DNA of 64,000 nt from Phenylobacterium sp. (GCA_018001015.1 JAGNIV010000001.1:1-64000), one strand, 5' to 3'; positions 17,724-26,703 are shown, counted from the first letter of the stretch. The notes: generated from the letters alone by a model not told the origin. Numbers and translations: made by a program.

Positions 17724-18949
17724 CTAGGCTGACTTCTGCTCGGGGGAAACAGGCCTCGCGAAAGCCAGGACAAGTATCCAGGCCACCAGGCTCAACGCGC
17801 CCCCGATCAGGATGGTCAGGCCCGACCAGGCCGGCCCCCAGGTCAGGGTCGCGGCGAACACCTGGGTCACAGCGATCGGCGCGGTGATGCTGGTCAGGCT
17901 GACGATGGAGCCCATGGCCCCCTGCAGCCGCCCCTGCTCCTCGTCCCCGACCTTGGCGCTCATCAGCGACTGCAGGGCCGGCGTCGACATGCTGCCCAGC
18001 ACGATGGGCAGGTTGGCGATCCAGAACCAGACCCCGGTGGGAGCGAGCCCCACGGCGAAGAAACCGATGACCTCCAAGGCCAGGCCCAGCACCACCGTGC
18101 GTTTGTCCCCCAGGGCCTTGGCGATCCGTCCGGTCAGGCCGGTCTGCACCGCGATGCTGGCCACCGCGAGCGCGCTGCAGAAGATCCCGAAGTCCAGCGG
18201 GCTCCAGCCGTAGCGGTGGGCCGTGTAGAGGACCAGCAGGTTGTCCTTGGCCTGGAAGGCCAGCCACACCAGCAGCAGCGCGATCCCAAGAACCAGCAGG
18301 CCCTTGCGCTGGACCAGCAAGTCCACGCCCCCCACGGGTTGGCCTTGGCCCAGACGATCGGCGCCCGCTTCTCCTTGGGCAAGGACTCAGGCAGCACGAA
18401 GATCCCGTAGATCCCGCCGATGAAGGCCACGGCGGCCGCGGCCCAGAACGGCGCGCGGATGTCGTTCATGGCCAGCAGTCCGCCGATGGCGGGGCCCATG
18501 ATGATCCCACTCCACAGGGCCGCCGTCATCCAGCCATAGGCCTTGGTGCGCTCCTCCGGCGGCGTGACATCCGCCACATAGGCCATGGCCGCGGCCTGGG
18601 CGCCGCAGGTCAGGCCGCAGAGAATGCGCGCCGCCATCAGCCAGCCGACGGTGGGCGCCAGCGCCCCCATCACCAGCTCGGCGCCCACTCCGAACACCGA
18701 GATCAGGATCACCGGCCGGCGTCCGAAGCGGTCGCTCAGCATTCCCAGGAACGGCGCGGCGAGGAACTGCGGAATGGCCCAGCCCACCTCCAGGAACCCG
18801 ACCCAGCGGGCGGCGGTGGCCGGATCGCCCCCCACCAGCTCCTGGGCCAGTCGGGGCAGGACGGGGAAGGAGATGGATTGGGCGGAATAGTCGAGGAAGA
18901 TGGTGATCGCGACAAAGATCAACGCCGCGCGGCGGGTGCGATGGGGCAT
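17724..18949 (-). pseudogene. MFS transporter (TetA-like), frameshifted
   Basis: Two overlapping frames together match the full length of the paralogue at 19118-20392. The 5' part (18949 down to about 18335) has MPHRTRRAALIFVAITIFLDY, motif A GMLSDRFGRRPVILIS and VADVTPPEERTKAYGW. After KANP the reading frame is lost near 18328-18338, next to a run of six C (plus strand). The other frame then continues VGGVDLLVQRKGLLVLGIALLLVW through to the stop at 17724. One missing base explains it (AACCC-GTG for the paralogue's NPVG). It could be a real disruption or a sequencing error; the rest of both frames is well preserved. Confidence 0.8.
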
Positions 18950-19117
18950 GGAGGTCTCGAGGTTCCGGCGCCTGCCGGCATGACAAAGGGCCCGGCATTA
19001 GCCGGTTGCGAGGACTGCGGCGCCTGAGGCTGGTGGGCCTGCGCGCGGGTCCTAGGCCCTGGTCTTCTCGAATACGCTCATGGGGTCAGCCTAGCGCCCC
19101 CGCCCCGCTTGGCAAGC

Positions 19118-20392
19118 TCACTCGGTCTTGGCCTGGGCCGGCACGTCGCGGCCATAGGCCACCGACAGGCCCCAGGCCACCAGGGTCAGGGCCGCCCCGG
19201 CCAGGATGGTCAGGCCCGACCAGCCAGGCCCCCTCCCCGCCGCGACGGCGAGAGCGAAGACCTGGGTGAAGGCGATGGGACCGAACAGTCCGGTCAGGCT
19301 GCCCACCCCCATCATCGCCCCCTGCAGCCGCCCCTGCTCATCGGGTTCGACCTTGGCGGTCATCATGGCCTGCAGGGCGGGGCCGGCGATGTTGGACAGC
19401 GCCATGGGCAGGTTGGCGATCCAGAACCAGAGGCCCGTCGGCGACAGCCCCACGGCGGTGAAACCGACGACCTGCAGGGCCAGGCCGCCGATCAGCACCT
19501 TGCGCTCCCCCAACCACTTCACCGACCGGCCAGTGAGCTGGCTGGTGACCAAGATGTTCACCGCCCCCAGCGCGCTGCAGAAGATCCCCAGGGCCATCGG
19601 GTCCCACTGGTAGCGGTAGGCCGTGTAGAGGACGAAGACACTGTTCATGGCGTGCATGGCGAACCACAACAGCAGCAGGATCAACGCCAGCATCGGCAGG
19701 CCGGGCCGAGAGAACACCAGGCTGAGCGACCCCACCGGATTGGCGTTGGCCCAGCGCATCGGCGCCCGGCGGTCCTTGGGCAGCGACTCCGGCAACACCA
19801 TCAGGCCGTAGACTCCGTTGGCCAGGGCCACCGCCGCCGCCGCCCAGAACGGCGCGCGCGGATCCCAGGCGCCCATCACGCCGCCGAGGGCTGGCCCCAG
19901 GATCACCCCGGTCCAGGCCGCGGCGTTCAGCCACCCATAGCTCTTGGCGCGATCTTCCTGCGGGGTGATGTCGGCCACATAGGCCATGGCGGCCCCCTGC
20001 GCCCCCGCCGTCAGCCCGCACAGCACCCGCCCCAGCAGCAGCCAGACCAACGTCGGAGCCAGGGCCATGATGGCGAGATCGACGGAAAGGCCGAAGATCG
20101 AGATCAGGATCACCGGTCGGCGTCCGAACCGGTCGCTCAGCATGCCGATCACCGGGGCGGCGAAGAACTGCGCCACCGACCAGGCGGCCACCAGCACCCC
20201 CACCCAGCGGGCGGCGGAGGAGACCTCGCCCCCCACCATCTCCTCCACCAGCCGGGGCAGGACCGGGAACACCATGGTGTGGCTGACCACGTCCAGGCAG
20301 ATGGTGATGGCGATGAACGGTAGGCCGGCCTTGCGGACGGCAGATGAGGCGGACGCCCCCGAAGGAGGGCTGGGGTCGGCTGGCGGGGTCAT
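19118..20392 (-). CDS. MFS transporter, TCR/Tet-type multidrug efflux family
   Basis: About 424 residues and twelve predicted transmembrane helices. It has the loop 2-3 motif GMLSDRFGRRPVILIS, the helix-5 motif GPALGG, and AYVADITPQEDRAKSYGW, typical of the TetA-like drug:proton antiporter branch. I start at the ATG at 20392 (MTPPADPSPPSG), followed directly by the first helix; an ATG at 20449 is possible. It is the middle of three tandem, clearly related MFS genes. The substrate is unknown and tetracycline resistance should not be assumed. Confidence 0.88.
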   Translation of the reverse strand: MTPPADPSPPSGASASSAVRKAGLPFIAITICLDVVSHTMVFPVLPRLVEEMVGGEVSSAARWVGVLVAAWSVAQFFAAPVIGMLSDRFGRRPVILISIFGLSVDLAIMALAPTLVWLLLGRVLCGLTAGAQGAAMAYVADITPQEDRAKSYGWLNAAAWTGVILGPALGGVMGAWDPRAPFWAAAAVALANGVYGLMVLPESLPKDRRAPMRWANANPVGSLSLVFSRPGLPMLALILLLLWFAMHAMNSVFVLYTAYRYQWDPMALGIFCSALGAVNILVTSQLTGRSVKWLGERKVLIGGLALQVVGFTAVGLSPTGLWFWIANLPMALSNIAGPALQAMMTAKVEPDEQGRLQGAMMGVGSLTGLFGPIAFTQVFALAVAAGRGPGWSGLTILAGAALTLVAWGLSVAYGRDVPAQAKTE

Positions 20393-20543
20393 GAGATATC
20401 TCGAAGCGCCGGCCGCCGGAGCGGTCGGGGAAAGACGGTCGCGAGGCAAGGCTCCGGCCAGCGGCCGGCGCCGCCTAGGCCCTCATCGTCTCTGTCCGCG
20501 TCATCGTCATGATCGCCTTACGGTAGAGACGTAACGCGTTCCG

Positions 20544-21794
20544 TCAAGCCGCCGCGGGCGCCGGCGCCGGGGCGTGGGCGACCCTGACCCCCAGGGCGAG
20601 CGCCAGCAACAGCAGGAAGGCCGCAAGATAGATGGCCAGGCCCGGCGCATGCAGGGTCGCGTCGTGGCGGATCGACCAGGCGAAGATCGTGCCGAACATG
20701 AGCGGACCCAGCACCGAGGCGATCCCCTGCAGGCTCTGGTTGGCGCCCTGCAGCTGGCCCTGGTGTGTGGGACCGACCCGGCGGGTCATCAGCCCCTGAA
20801 GGCCCGGCTGCATGAAGTTCAGCAGCGCGAACACCGGCGCCGAGGCGATATAGAACCAGCCCGTGGGCGCGAAGCCGTAGAGCGCGAAGCCCGCCGCCCC
20901 GCCGGCCGCCCCCAGCAGCAGCGCCCCACGCTCTCCGATCCGGGCGACCACGGGCCCCACCAGCAGGGTCTGCACCCCCACCCCCAGCAGGCCGGTCGCC
21001 ATCATGGTCAGGCCGATGATCCCGGGGCTCCAGCCATAGCGATAGCCGGAATAGAGCACGAAGATCGACGGCAGCACGGTGTGGGCGAGCTGGAACAGGA
21101 ACCCGACGCCGGCCAGGCCCAGCAGGTCGCCGTGCGCGCGCAGGAAGGTCAGCGACCCCACCGGATTGGCCCGCTTCCAGTCAAAGCGGCTGGTGCGCTT
21201 TTCCACCGGCAGGGATTCCGGCAGCACGAAATAGCCATAGAGCCAGTTGATCGCCGTCAGGCCGCCGGCCACCAGGAACGGCAGCCGCAGGTCGAACTCC
21301 GCCAGGAAGCCGCCCAGGGCCGGCCCAACCAGGAAACCGAAGGAGAAGGCCGAGCCCATCCAGCCGAAGGCCTTGGCCCGGTCCTGCGGCGGCGTCACGT
21401 CGGCCACATAGGCGTTGGCGGTGGAGAAGCTGGCCGCCGTCAGCCCGTTGAGCACCCGGCCCACGAACAGCCAGGCCAGGTTGGGGGCGAAGGCCATGAA
21501 CATGAAGTCGACGGCCAGGCCGAACAGCGAGATCAGCAGCACCGGCCGCCGCCCGATGCGGTCGCTCAGCATCCCCAGGATCGGCCCGCAGAACAGCTGC
21601 ATGATCCCCCAGACGCAGCCGAACACCACGTTCCACTGCGCGGCCTGCGCGGTGTCGCCGCCGGTGAAGCTCTTGATCAGGTTGGGCAGCACCGGGATCA
21701 TGATCCCGAAGGACACCGCGTTCATCAGCGCGCAGGCGAAGACGAAGCCGAAGGCGGCCTTGCGGCCGGCGGTGGTCGGTGTTCCGTCCGTCAT
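20544..21794 (-). CDS. MFS transporter, TCR/Tet-type
   Basis: About 416 residues with twelve predicted helices and [16 protein letters not shown] (motif A), [18 protein letters not shown] and [11 protein letters not shown]. It is related to but more divergent than the two MFS genes downstream. The ATG at 21794 ([16 protein letters not shown]) has GGGGGAT upstream; an in-frame start at 21842 would extend into non-membrane sequence. It begins 57 bp after the SRPBCC gene on the same strand, so it may be the last gene of the VOC-ArsR-SRPBCC operon and export the sensed compound. Confidence 0.88.
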   Translation of the reverse strand: MTDGTPTTAGRKAAFGFVFACALMNAVSFGIMIPVLPNLIKSFTGGDTAQAAQWNVVFGCVWGIMQLFCGPILGMLSDRIGRRPVLLISLFGLAVDFMFMAFAPNLAWLFVGRVLNGLTAASFSTANAYVADVTPPQDRAKAFGWMGSAFSFGFLVGPALGGFLAEFDLRLPFLVAGGLTAINWLYGYFVLPESLPVEKRTSRFDWKRANPVGSLTFLRAHGDLLGLAGVGFLFQLAHTVLPSIFVLYSGYRYGWSPGIIGLTMMATGLLGVGVQTLLVGPVVARIGERGALLLGAAGGAAGFALYGFAPTGWFYIASAPVFALLNFMQPGLQGLMTRRVGPTHQGQLQGANQSLQGIASVLGPLMFGTIFAWSIRHDATLHAPGLAIYLAAFLLLLALALGVRVAHAPAPAPAAA

Positions 21795-21851
21795 GATCTG
21801 AAATCCCCCTGCCGCGCATTTTGAAACAAAACCGGAACTCACACAACCGGG

Positions 21852-22319
21852 TCAGGTCGCCGCGTCCCGCAAGGCCGCTAGCTGCGCCTGCCAGTATTCC
21901 GCCAAGCGCATCAGCAGCGCCCGGTCCTGGAAACCGTGCCGCGCGGCGCTCTCCCTCGGGACCTGATCGAAGCCACGATGCTCGATACTGACCCGCGTCT
22001 CGTCGCCCACGGCCTCGAACCGCACCTCGACCTGGGTCTTAAGCTCCAGCGGGAAGTTGGCCTGCCGCCAGGAGAATTCCAGCCGGTGCGGCGGCTCCCA
22101 GGCGGTGATCCGCCCGATCTCGAACACCTTGCCTCCGGCCAGGGTCTCGGTCAGCCGGCCGCCCTCCCCGGGCTCGAAGGCCAGCACGCCCGGCGCGCGC
22201 GGGGTGGTTTGGAAGAGTTGGTTCGGTTTCCACCACATTCCGATCTCGCCGACAAAGGCCGCGAACGCCCGCTCGGGCGTGGCCCTCACCCGCAGCGCCA
22301 CGAAGACCTTGGAGGTCAT
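21852..22319 (-). CDS. SRPBCC (AHSA1/START-like) domain protein
   Basis: A 155-residue ligand-binding-fold protein, with MTSKVFVALRVRATPERAFAAFVGEIGMWW and later GRITAWEPPHRLEFSW and TQVEVRFEAVGDETRVSIEH. These are the beta-helix-beta signatures of the AHSA1/SRPBCC superfamily. The ATG at 22319 follows GACCTCC-complementary GGAGG-poor sequence, but the fold starts exactly here; an open frame further upstream runs through a repeat. In many bacteria such proteins are encoded beside ArsR-type regulators, as here. The ligand is unknown. Confidence 0.87.
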   Translation of the reverse strand: MTSKVFVALRVRATPERAFAAFVGEIGMWWKPNQLFQTTPRAPGVLAFEPGEGGRLTETLAGGKVFEIGRITAWEPPHRLEFSWRQANFPLELKTQVEVRFEAVGDETRVSIEHRGFDQVPRESAARHGFQDRALLMRLAEYWQAQLAALRDAAT

Positions 22320-22386
22320 CGCCTTCCTCCCCCGTTCACGGGGGAACGGCGTGGGCGCCAGCGCCTGGGGGAAGCGCGGCCCAGAT

Positions 22387-22536
22387 CCTCCCCCAGGCCG
22401 CAGGCCGATGTGGGGGAGGTGGGTCGCTGCGCAGCGGCGAGCCGGAGGGGGATCGACGTCGTCGACCTCGTGGCCCCCAGAACAAGAGTCAAAGTCCCCC
22501 TCAGTCGCTTCGCGCCAGCTCCCCCAGAGGGGGAGC
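22387..22536. repeat. Compound palindromic repeat inside the ArsR-SRPBCC gap
   Basis: The 241-bp gap 22320-22560 holds a repeat rather than a gene. It contains hairpin CCTCCCCCA / TGGGGGAGG (22387-22419) and perfect hairpin GCTCCCCC-AGA-GGGGGAGC (22518-22536). A longer-range match also exists between GGAGGGGGA near 22445 and TCCCCCTC near 22495. By recognition, the CTCCCCCAGAGGGGGAG core is of a type dispersed in Caulobacteraceae genomes. It interrupts an otherwise compact operon. Confidence 0.65.
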
Positions 22537-22560
22537 ATCTCCCAAAGAGCAGACGATCGC

Positions 22561-22893
22561 TCACGGGGCTTTCTCGACATGGGCCTTGAAGGCGATCAGC
22601 TGTTCACTCCACAGCCGTTCGCTCTCCTCCAGCCAGCGCAGCAGATGCACCATGGGTTCGGGCCTCAGGGCATAGATGCGCACCCGCGCATCGAAGGGCG
22701 GATGGGATTCCTCCACCAGGCCGCTTTCCCGCAGGGTGCGCAGGTGGCGACTCATGGCGGGACCCGGCAGGCCGACCTCGCGGGCCAACTCGCCGGCCTG
22801 ACGCGGCCTCTGGCTCAGCAGGTCCACCACCTGGCGACGGTAGGGATCGGCCAGGGCCGCCAGGGTGCGGTCGAGGGGCGCAGGCGCGGCCAA
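22561..22893 (-). CDS. ArsR/SmtB-family winged-helix transcriptional regulator
   Basis: A 110-residue HTH protein: LAALADPYRRQVVDLLSQRPRQAGELAREVGLPGPAMSRHLRTLRESGLVEE is the standard ArsR winged helix with recognition helix around AMSRHLRTL. There are no clustered Cys/His residues, so this is not a metal sensor of the classical alpha-3 type. It belongs to the branch usually paired with SRPBCC proteins. The only start is TTG at 22893, one base after the preceding VOC gene's stop, implying translational coupling. It probably autoregulates the operon via the repeats at 24291-24319. Confidence 0.88.
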   Translation of the reverse strand: MAAPAPLDRTLAALADPYRRQVVDLLSQRPRQAGELAREVGLPGPAMSRHLRTLRESGLVEESHPPFDARVRIYALRPEPMVHLLRWLEESERLWSEQLIAFKAHVEKAP

Positions 22894-22894
22894 C

Positions 22895-23338
22895 TCAGAC
22901 CCAGCCCGTGATCTTCAGCCCGCTGGCCGCCTCGGCCTCCTCGCGGGTCACCGCCGCCACGGTCTGCGACACGTTCCAGATGTGCCCCTCGGGATCGCGG
23001 CAGCGATAGGTGCGGTCGCCGTAGAACTGGGTCTCCGGCTCGGCATGGATCTCGGCGCCGGCGGCGCGGGCCCGCGCGCAGTGGGTGTCGATATCGTCGT
23101 CGATCTGGATGCTGACCGTCTGGGTGTTCTTGCCGCCGATCGACTTGGGGCTCTTGTGATCCTGGGTCCACTCCGCGCCGACCATCACCACGCTGTCGCC
23201 AAAGGTGAGCTGCGAGTGGGCGACACCGCCGTCGGCGTCTTCCAGCAGCATAGTCAGTTCGAGGCCGAAGGCCTTCTGCAGCCAGTCGATGGCCGCCCGG
23301 GGGTCCTGGTAGAACAGGGCCGAACTCATCCGCGCCAT
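22895..23338 (-). CDS. VOC-family (glyoxalase/bleomycin resistance fold) protein
   Basis: A 147-residue paired beta-alpha-beta-beta-beta protein: ALFYQDPRAAIDWLQKAFGLELTML, then GDRTYRCRDPEGHIWNVSQTV. It resembles the PhnB/glyoxalase-like subgroup. AAGGAG lies nine bases before the ATG at 23338. Third of three tandem paralogues (with 23349 and 23797) and followed at once by the ArsR gene. The enzymatic activity is unknown; it may bind or modify the compound the operon responds to. Confidence 0.88.
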   Translation of the reverse strand: MARMSSALFYQDPRAAIDWLQKAFGLELTMLLEDADGGVAHSQLTFGDSVVMVGAEWTQDHKSPKSIGGKNTQTVSIQIDDDIDTHCARARAAGAEIHAEPETQFYGDRTYRCRDPEGHIWNVSQTVAAVTREEAEAASGLKITGWV

Positions 23339-23348
23339 GGTGTGCTCC

Positions 23349-23795
23349 TTACAGTGAGGTTGCGATGTCGTGGCCGGTGGCCTTGGCCTGCTCGTCTGGG
23401 CTGAGCACCACCACGGTCTGGCCGAAGGACCAGGGATGGCCCTCAAGGTCGAGGCAGGTATAGACCCGGTCGCCATAGGCCTGGGTTTCCGGCTCGCGCT
23501 GAATCCGCGCCCCGGCCGCCCGGGCCCGCTCGCAATGGGCGTCGAGCCCCGCGGCGAGCTGGACATGGATCGACTGGGTCGCCCGGCCGCCGAAGGCGAT
23601 GGGCGTGGCGGCTTTGTCGCGCGGCGGGCCGACCACCATCACCATCCCGCCCTCCAGGACGGTCTCGGAGTGGATCACCTCGCCCTGCCCGTCGTCCACC
23701 ACCAGGGTGGTCTCAAAGCCGAAGGCCTTTTCCAGCCAAGCGAGCGCCGCCCGGGGGTCGCGGTACCAGATGACCGGGCTGATGGTGGGGCGCAT
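23349..23795 (-). CDS. VOC-family protein
   Basis: A 148-residue paralogue of its neighbours: PVIWYRDPRAALAWLEKAFGFETTLVV at the N-terminus and GDRVYTCLDLEGHPWSFGQTV near the end. It retains the conserved Glu of the C-terminal module (LEGHPW). It starts two bases after the stop of the upstream VOC gene and ends 10 bp before the next, so the three are certainly cotranscribed. Confidence 0.88.
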   Translation of the reverse strand: MRPTISPVIWYRDPRAALAWLEKAFGFETTLVVDDGQGEVIHSETVLEGGMVMVVGPPRDKAATPIAFGGRATQSIHVQLAAGLDAHCERARAAGARIQREPETQAYGDRVYTCLDLEGHPWSFGQTVVVLSPDEQAKATGHDIATSL

Positions 23796-23796
23796 G

Positions 23797-24264
23797 TCAG
23801 CCTCCCACCTTGAAGGTCAGGCCGGTCGCGGCCTCCATCTGCGCGGTCGGGACCTTGCGCAGGTCCTGCCGGAAACTCCAGACGTGCCCCTCAGGGTCCA
23901 TGGCCCGATAGGTCCGCGCGCCGTAGAACTGGTCGGCGGGCTCCTCGGTGATCTTCGCGCCGGCTGCGCGCGCGGTTTCGCAGTGCTGATCCAGCCCGCT
24001 CTCCAGGACCACCCAGATGAACTGCGTCCCCTGCCCCTCCAGGCACGCAGGGCTACGCATCCGCGCCCCGCCCAGCTGCGCGCCCTCCCACTCGCCCGCC
24101 ACCCCGATGGGGCAGTCGTGGAAGCTCATCTCCGCATGGGCGACATTTCCCTCGGCGTCAGTCAGCAGCAGGCTCACCTCAAAGCCGAAGGCCCCGGCCA
24201 GCCAATCGAGCGCCGCCTTGGGATCACGATAGACGACAGTGGGACTGAAGGCGGCTTGGCCCAT
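23797..24264 (-). CDS. VOC-family protein, first gene of the VOC-ArsR-SRPBCC operon
   Basis: A 155-residue VOC-fold protein with PTVVYRDPKAALDWLAGAFGFEVSLLL and GARTYRAMDPEGHVWSFRQDL. GGGAGG precedes the ATG at 24264. It is the first gene of the leftward operon; candidate regulatory repeats lie 27-55 bp upstream. Pairwise similarity of the three VOC proteins along their length indicates successive tandem duplication. Confidence 0.88.
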   Translation of the reverse strand: MGQAAFSPTVVYRDPKAALDWLAGAFGFEVSLLLTDAEGNVAHAEMSFHDCPIGVAGEWEGAQLGGARMRSPACLEGQGTQFIWVVLESGLDQHCETARAAGAKITEEPADQFYGARTYRAMDPEGHVWSFRQDLRKVPTAQMEAATGLTFKVGG

Positions 24265-24290
24265 GACGGCCTCCCGGAGTTATGTTCTTG

Positions 24291-24319
24291 TTTCCGGAAT
24301 ATTTCTACATTTCCGTAAT
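24291..24319 (-). promoter_or_regulatory. Candidate ArsR operator: two direct repeats upstream of the VOC operon
   Basis: TTTCCGGAAT (24291-24300) and TTTCCGTAAT (24310-24319) are near-identical repeats 19 bp apart, two helical turns, in a locally AT-rich stretch within an otherwise GC-rich region. The first contains the palindrome TTCCGGAA. They lie 27-55 bp before the first VOC start, where an autoregulating ArsR protein would block RNA polymerase. No promoter hexamers are clear. The rest of 24320-24474 holds only a 7-bp hairpin (24432-24448). Confidence 0.45.
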
Positions 24320-24474
24320 TACCTGTCAAGCGCCCGCTTCAGCCCCGACAGCTTGCCGTCACTCGCCGCGACTGGCTCGGCGCGGCGATCAACCAGAAGA
24401 CGGCGGCTAGGCGGAGGATCAGGTGGCGTATCGGACCTCTTAGGTCCGCGGTGTAACGACTCACCGCCAAAACC

Positions 24475-26178
24475 TCAGCGTCCGCTGAGGTCCGCCACGC
24501 AGGCCGCGCGCTGCTCGCCGCTCAGGCCGGGCCGCACGGAAACCTCCTGCAGGTCGTAGGTCGCCTTGCCCGCCGGCAGGTAGCTGATCAGGCGCGGCGC
24601 GCCGTCGGGCCCGGCCACGCGGTATCCGATTGGCACGCGGCTGTCGCCCTCCTTGCCCCCCTCCCGACCCAACCGCTTCATCCCGTCTCGCAGGCCGGCC
24701 GCATAGGCCGGCCCCGCCGGATCGACGCCGCTGATGATCCCGGTCTGTCCGCTCTTGGCCCCGTCGAAGCCGCGGTCGAACACGGCGACCTGCTTGTCGG
24801 TCAGGGCCAGGCAGGCGCCGAATGCGCCGGGCTCGAGTCGCACGGTCTCCCCCCGGATCACATGGCGCTCAATCAGCGGCGCCGCATCCAGACTGGGGGC
24901 GACGGCGCGCAGCATTCCCGGGAACAGGGCCGCCCCATAGCCCTTCATCCCCGCGCGGACCGCATCCCGCTGGCGGCGCATCACCTCATCCAGCGACAGC
25001 CGCCCGCCGCTCGCGTCCCGCACCGCCCGGTCCCAGGAGAGCGCCAGCAACCGGCCTCGGTCGTAGGGCGACTGCTGTGCGTCCTGGTTGGTCCAGAACA
25101 CCGCCATGACCTGGTCGGCGGTGAAGTTCCGCGCCGTTGAGCCGTCGTAGCGGGTCAGGACCTCGTTATAGCGGGCGGCATAGTCCTCCAGCGACCAGAT
25201 GCCCGAGGCGAGCAGAACCCGGGTCGCGTAGAAATCCGTGAACCCCTCGCTGAACCAGTAGTCCCGCGCCTCGTCCTCCAGGGGCAGGCCGCCCACCTGG
25301 TTGGGGATCCAGCTGTGCATGTACTCGTGGGCCAGGAAGTGCGGATTCTGGGTCAGGTCCACATTGGTGGTGGCCTCGACGGCGAAGGCGTCCCCCTTCC
25401 CCGTGCCCGTGGACGAATAGCCGCCCCCCTCCGCTCCGCCCAGCGGCGTCACGGTGATCAGGAACGGCCGGGCGGTATCGCGCCAGAGGGCGTTCTCGGC
25501 GGTCATGATCTTGGCCGCCATGTCGGCCACGGCCTGCGGCGTCGCCGGCCACTTGCCGATCACCGCCACCCGCAGCGGGGCGGCGTCCACCGTGGTGTCG
25601 ACGGGGGCCACCTGGGTCCCGCCCACCACCACGCTGTCGATGATCTCGGCCACCTTGCCGGTTCGGCCCGCCAGGTGGTCGAGGTCCGAAACCAGGGTCC
25701 AGTCCTTCGGCCGCGCGCCCCAGGCGAAGGTCGCCGGCTCCCCCTGGCGTCCGGCGGGGGCGGCGAACACGCCCTCCCCGTGGGCCATGAACCAGCCCGG
25801 CCGCACGACCGGCTCGCCCTTGAGGTGGTCGCGGCCAGGATCGGCCTCTCCGGTCACCTTGATCTCGTAGCGCACGGTGACCCGGGCGCGGGGCCGGTGC
25901 CGCAGGACGCGGACGGCCTCGCCGCCTTGATCAAGCTGCGCCCCGTCCACCGTCAGGCCTGAGATCAGACGCCAGAGCTTCTCGCCCTCGGCCCAAGAAC
26001 TGGGCAGTTCCAGGTCGGTCACGCCATCGGCGTCGCCGGAGAACCGCATCTCGACGGCGAGCGCGGTCAGCGCCCCATGATCGACGACCGGCGTCAGCCG
26101 ATAGGCCACCGGCGCCTGCGCGGCCCACGCCCCATGGGCCGCGAAAGCCATCGCGGCCGCCACAATCCAAGCCCGCAT
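24475..26178 (-). CDS. M61-family metallopeptidase with PDZ-like C-terminus, secreted
   Basis: A 567-residue glycyl-aminopeptidase-type (M61) protein. The Sec signal is MRAWIVAAAMAFAAHGAWA. The zinc site is visible as HEYMH with the third ligand Glu downstream in FSEGFTDFYA. A C-terminal PDZ-like segment reads GIISGVDPAGPAYAAGLRDG. The ATG at 26178 has GAAGGAGC upstream; the frame is open to 26247 but without signal-peptide character. It likely acts in the periplasm on peptides. It stands alone between the VOC operon and the rplQ terminator, transcribed leftward. Confidence 0.9.
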   Translation of the reverse strand: MRAWIVAAAMAFAAHGAWAAQAPVAYRLTPVVDHGALTALAVEMRFSGDADGVTDLELPSSWAEGEKLWRLISGLTVDGAQLDQGGEAVRVLRHRPRARVTVRYEIKVTGEADPGRDHLKGEPVVRPGWFMAHGEGVFAAPAGRQGEPATFAWGARPKDWTLVSDLDHLAGRTGKVAEIIDSVVVGGTQVAPVDTTVDAAPLRVAVIGKWPATPQAVADMAAKIMTAENALWRDTARPFLITVTPLGGAEGGGYSSTGTGKGDAFAVEATTNVDLTQNPHFLAHEYMHSWIPNQVGGLPLEDEARDYWFSEGFTDFYATRVLLASGIWSLEDYAARYNEVLTRYDGSTARNFTADQVMAVFWTNQDAQQSPYDRGRLLALSWDRAVRDASGGRLSLDEVMRRQRDAVRAGMKGYGAALFPGMLRAVAPSLDAAPLIERHVIRGETVRLEPGAFGACLALTDKQVAVFDRGFDGAKSGQTGIISGVDPAGPAYAAGLRDGMKRLGREGGKEGDSRVPIGYRVAGPDGAPRLISYLPAGKATYDLQEVSVRPGLSGEQRAACVADLSGR

Positions 26179-26232
26179 GAGCGCTCCTTCTGATCGGGGA
26201 AGCTTAACCGTGAGCCTGGGGGCTTGAAACGC

Positions 26233-26259
26233 AAAAACCCCGGACATCGCTGTCCGGGG
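26233..26259 (-). terminator. Intrinsic terminator of the alpha operon (after rplQ)
   Basis: A perfect 9-bp stem CCCCGGACA / TGTCCGGGG with tetraloop GCGA on the transcript, followed by TTTTT, starts 28 bp past the rplQ stop. It separates the alpha operon from the M61 peptidase gene. Confidence 0.9.
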
Positions 26260-26286
26260 CTTCTGTAATCTGGATGGCTGCTAGGC

Positions 26287-26703
26287 TCAGTCCTCGGTGA
26301 ACGAGGATTCCTGCACCGGGCCGGAGTCCTTGCCCTTTTCCGACGGGTCGCGGTCGACGAACTCGATCACCGCCAGGGGGGCGTTGTCGCCGTAGCGGAA
26401 GCCGGCCTTCAGGACGCGGATATAGCCGCCGTTGCGGGCCTTGTAGCGCGGGCCGATGACGGAGAAGAGCTTGCCGACCTGTTCGACGTCGCGGACCTTG
26501 CTGATCGCCTGACGGCGCGCATGCAGGTCGCCGCGCTTGGCGAGCGTCACCAGCTTCTCGACGACGGGGCGAAGCTCCTTGGCCTTCGGCAGGGTGGTCA
26601 CGATCTGCTCGTGCTTGATCAGGCTCGCCGCCATGTTGGCGAACATCGCGGTGCGGTGGGCGGACGTACGACCCAGTTTGCGGTGGGCTTTACCGTGGCG
26701 CAT
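26287..26703 (-). CDS. rplQ: 50S ribosomal protein L17
   Basis: L17 near the tunnel exit of the large subunit. The 138 residues start [17 protein letters not shown] and include [26 protein letters not shown]-terminal acidic extension ([14 protein letters not shown]) makes it about ten residues longer than the E. coli protein. AGGAG precedes the ATG. It is the last gene of the alpha operon; the 207-bp gap after rpoA, with a strong hairpin, could lower its expression relative to rpoA. Confidence 0.97.
   Translation of the reverse strand: MRHGKAHRKLGRTSAHRTAMFANMAASLIKHEQIVTTLPKAKELRPVVEKLVTLAKRGDLHARRQAISKVRDVEQVGKLFSVIGPRYKARNGGYIRVLKAGFRYGDNAPLAVIEFVDRDPSEKGKDSGPVQESSFTED

Noticed and set aside
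22320-22580. N-terminal extension of the SRPBCC protein
   Set aside because: The extra 87 residues are a translation of palindromic repeat DNA and the domain starts exactly at the ATG at 22319.
22561-22893. Metal-sensing ArsR (arsenic operon)
   Set aside because: No cysteine pair in the recognition helix region and no arsenic genes nearby.
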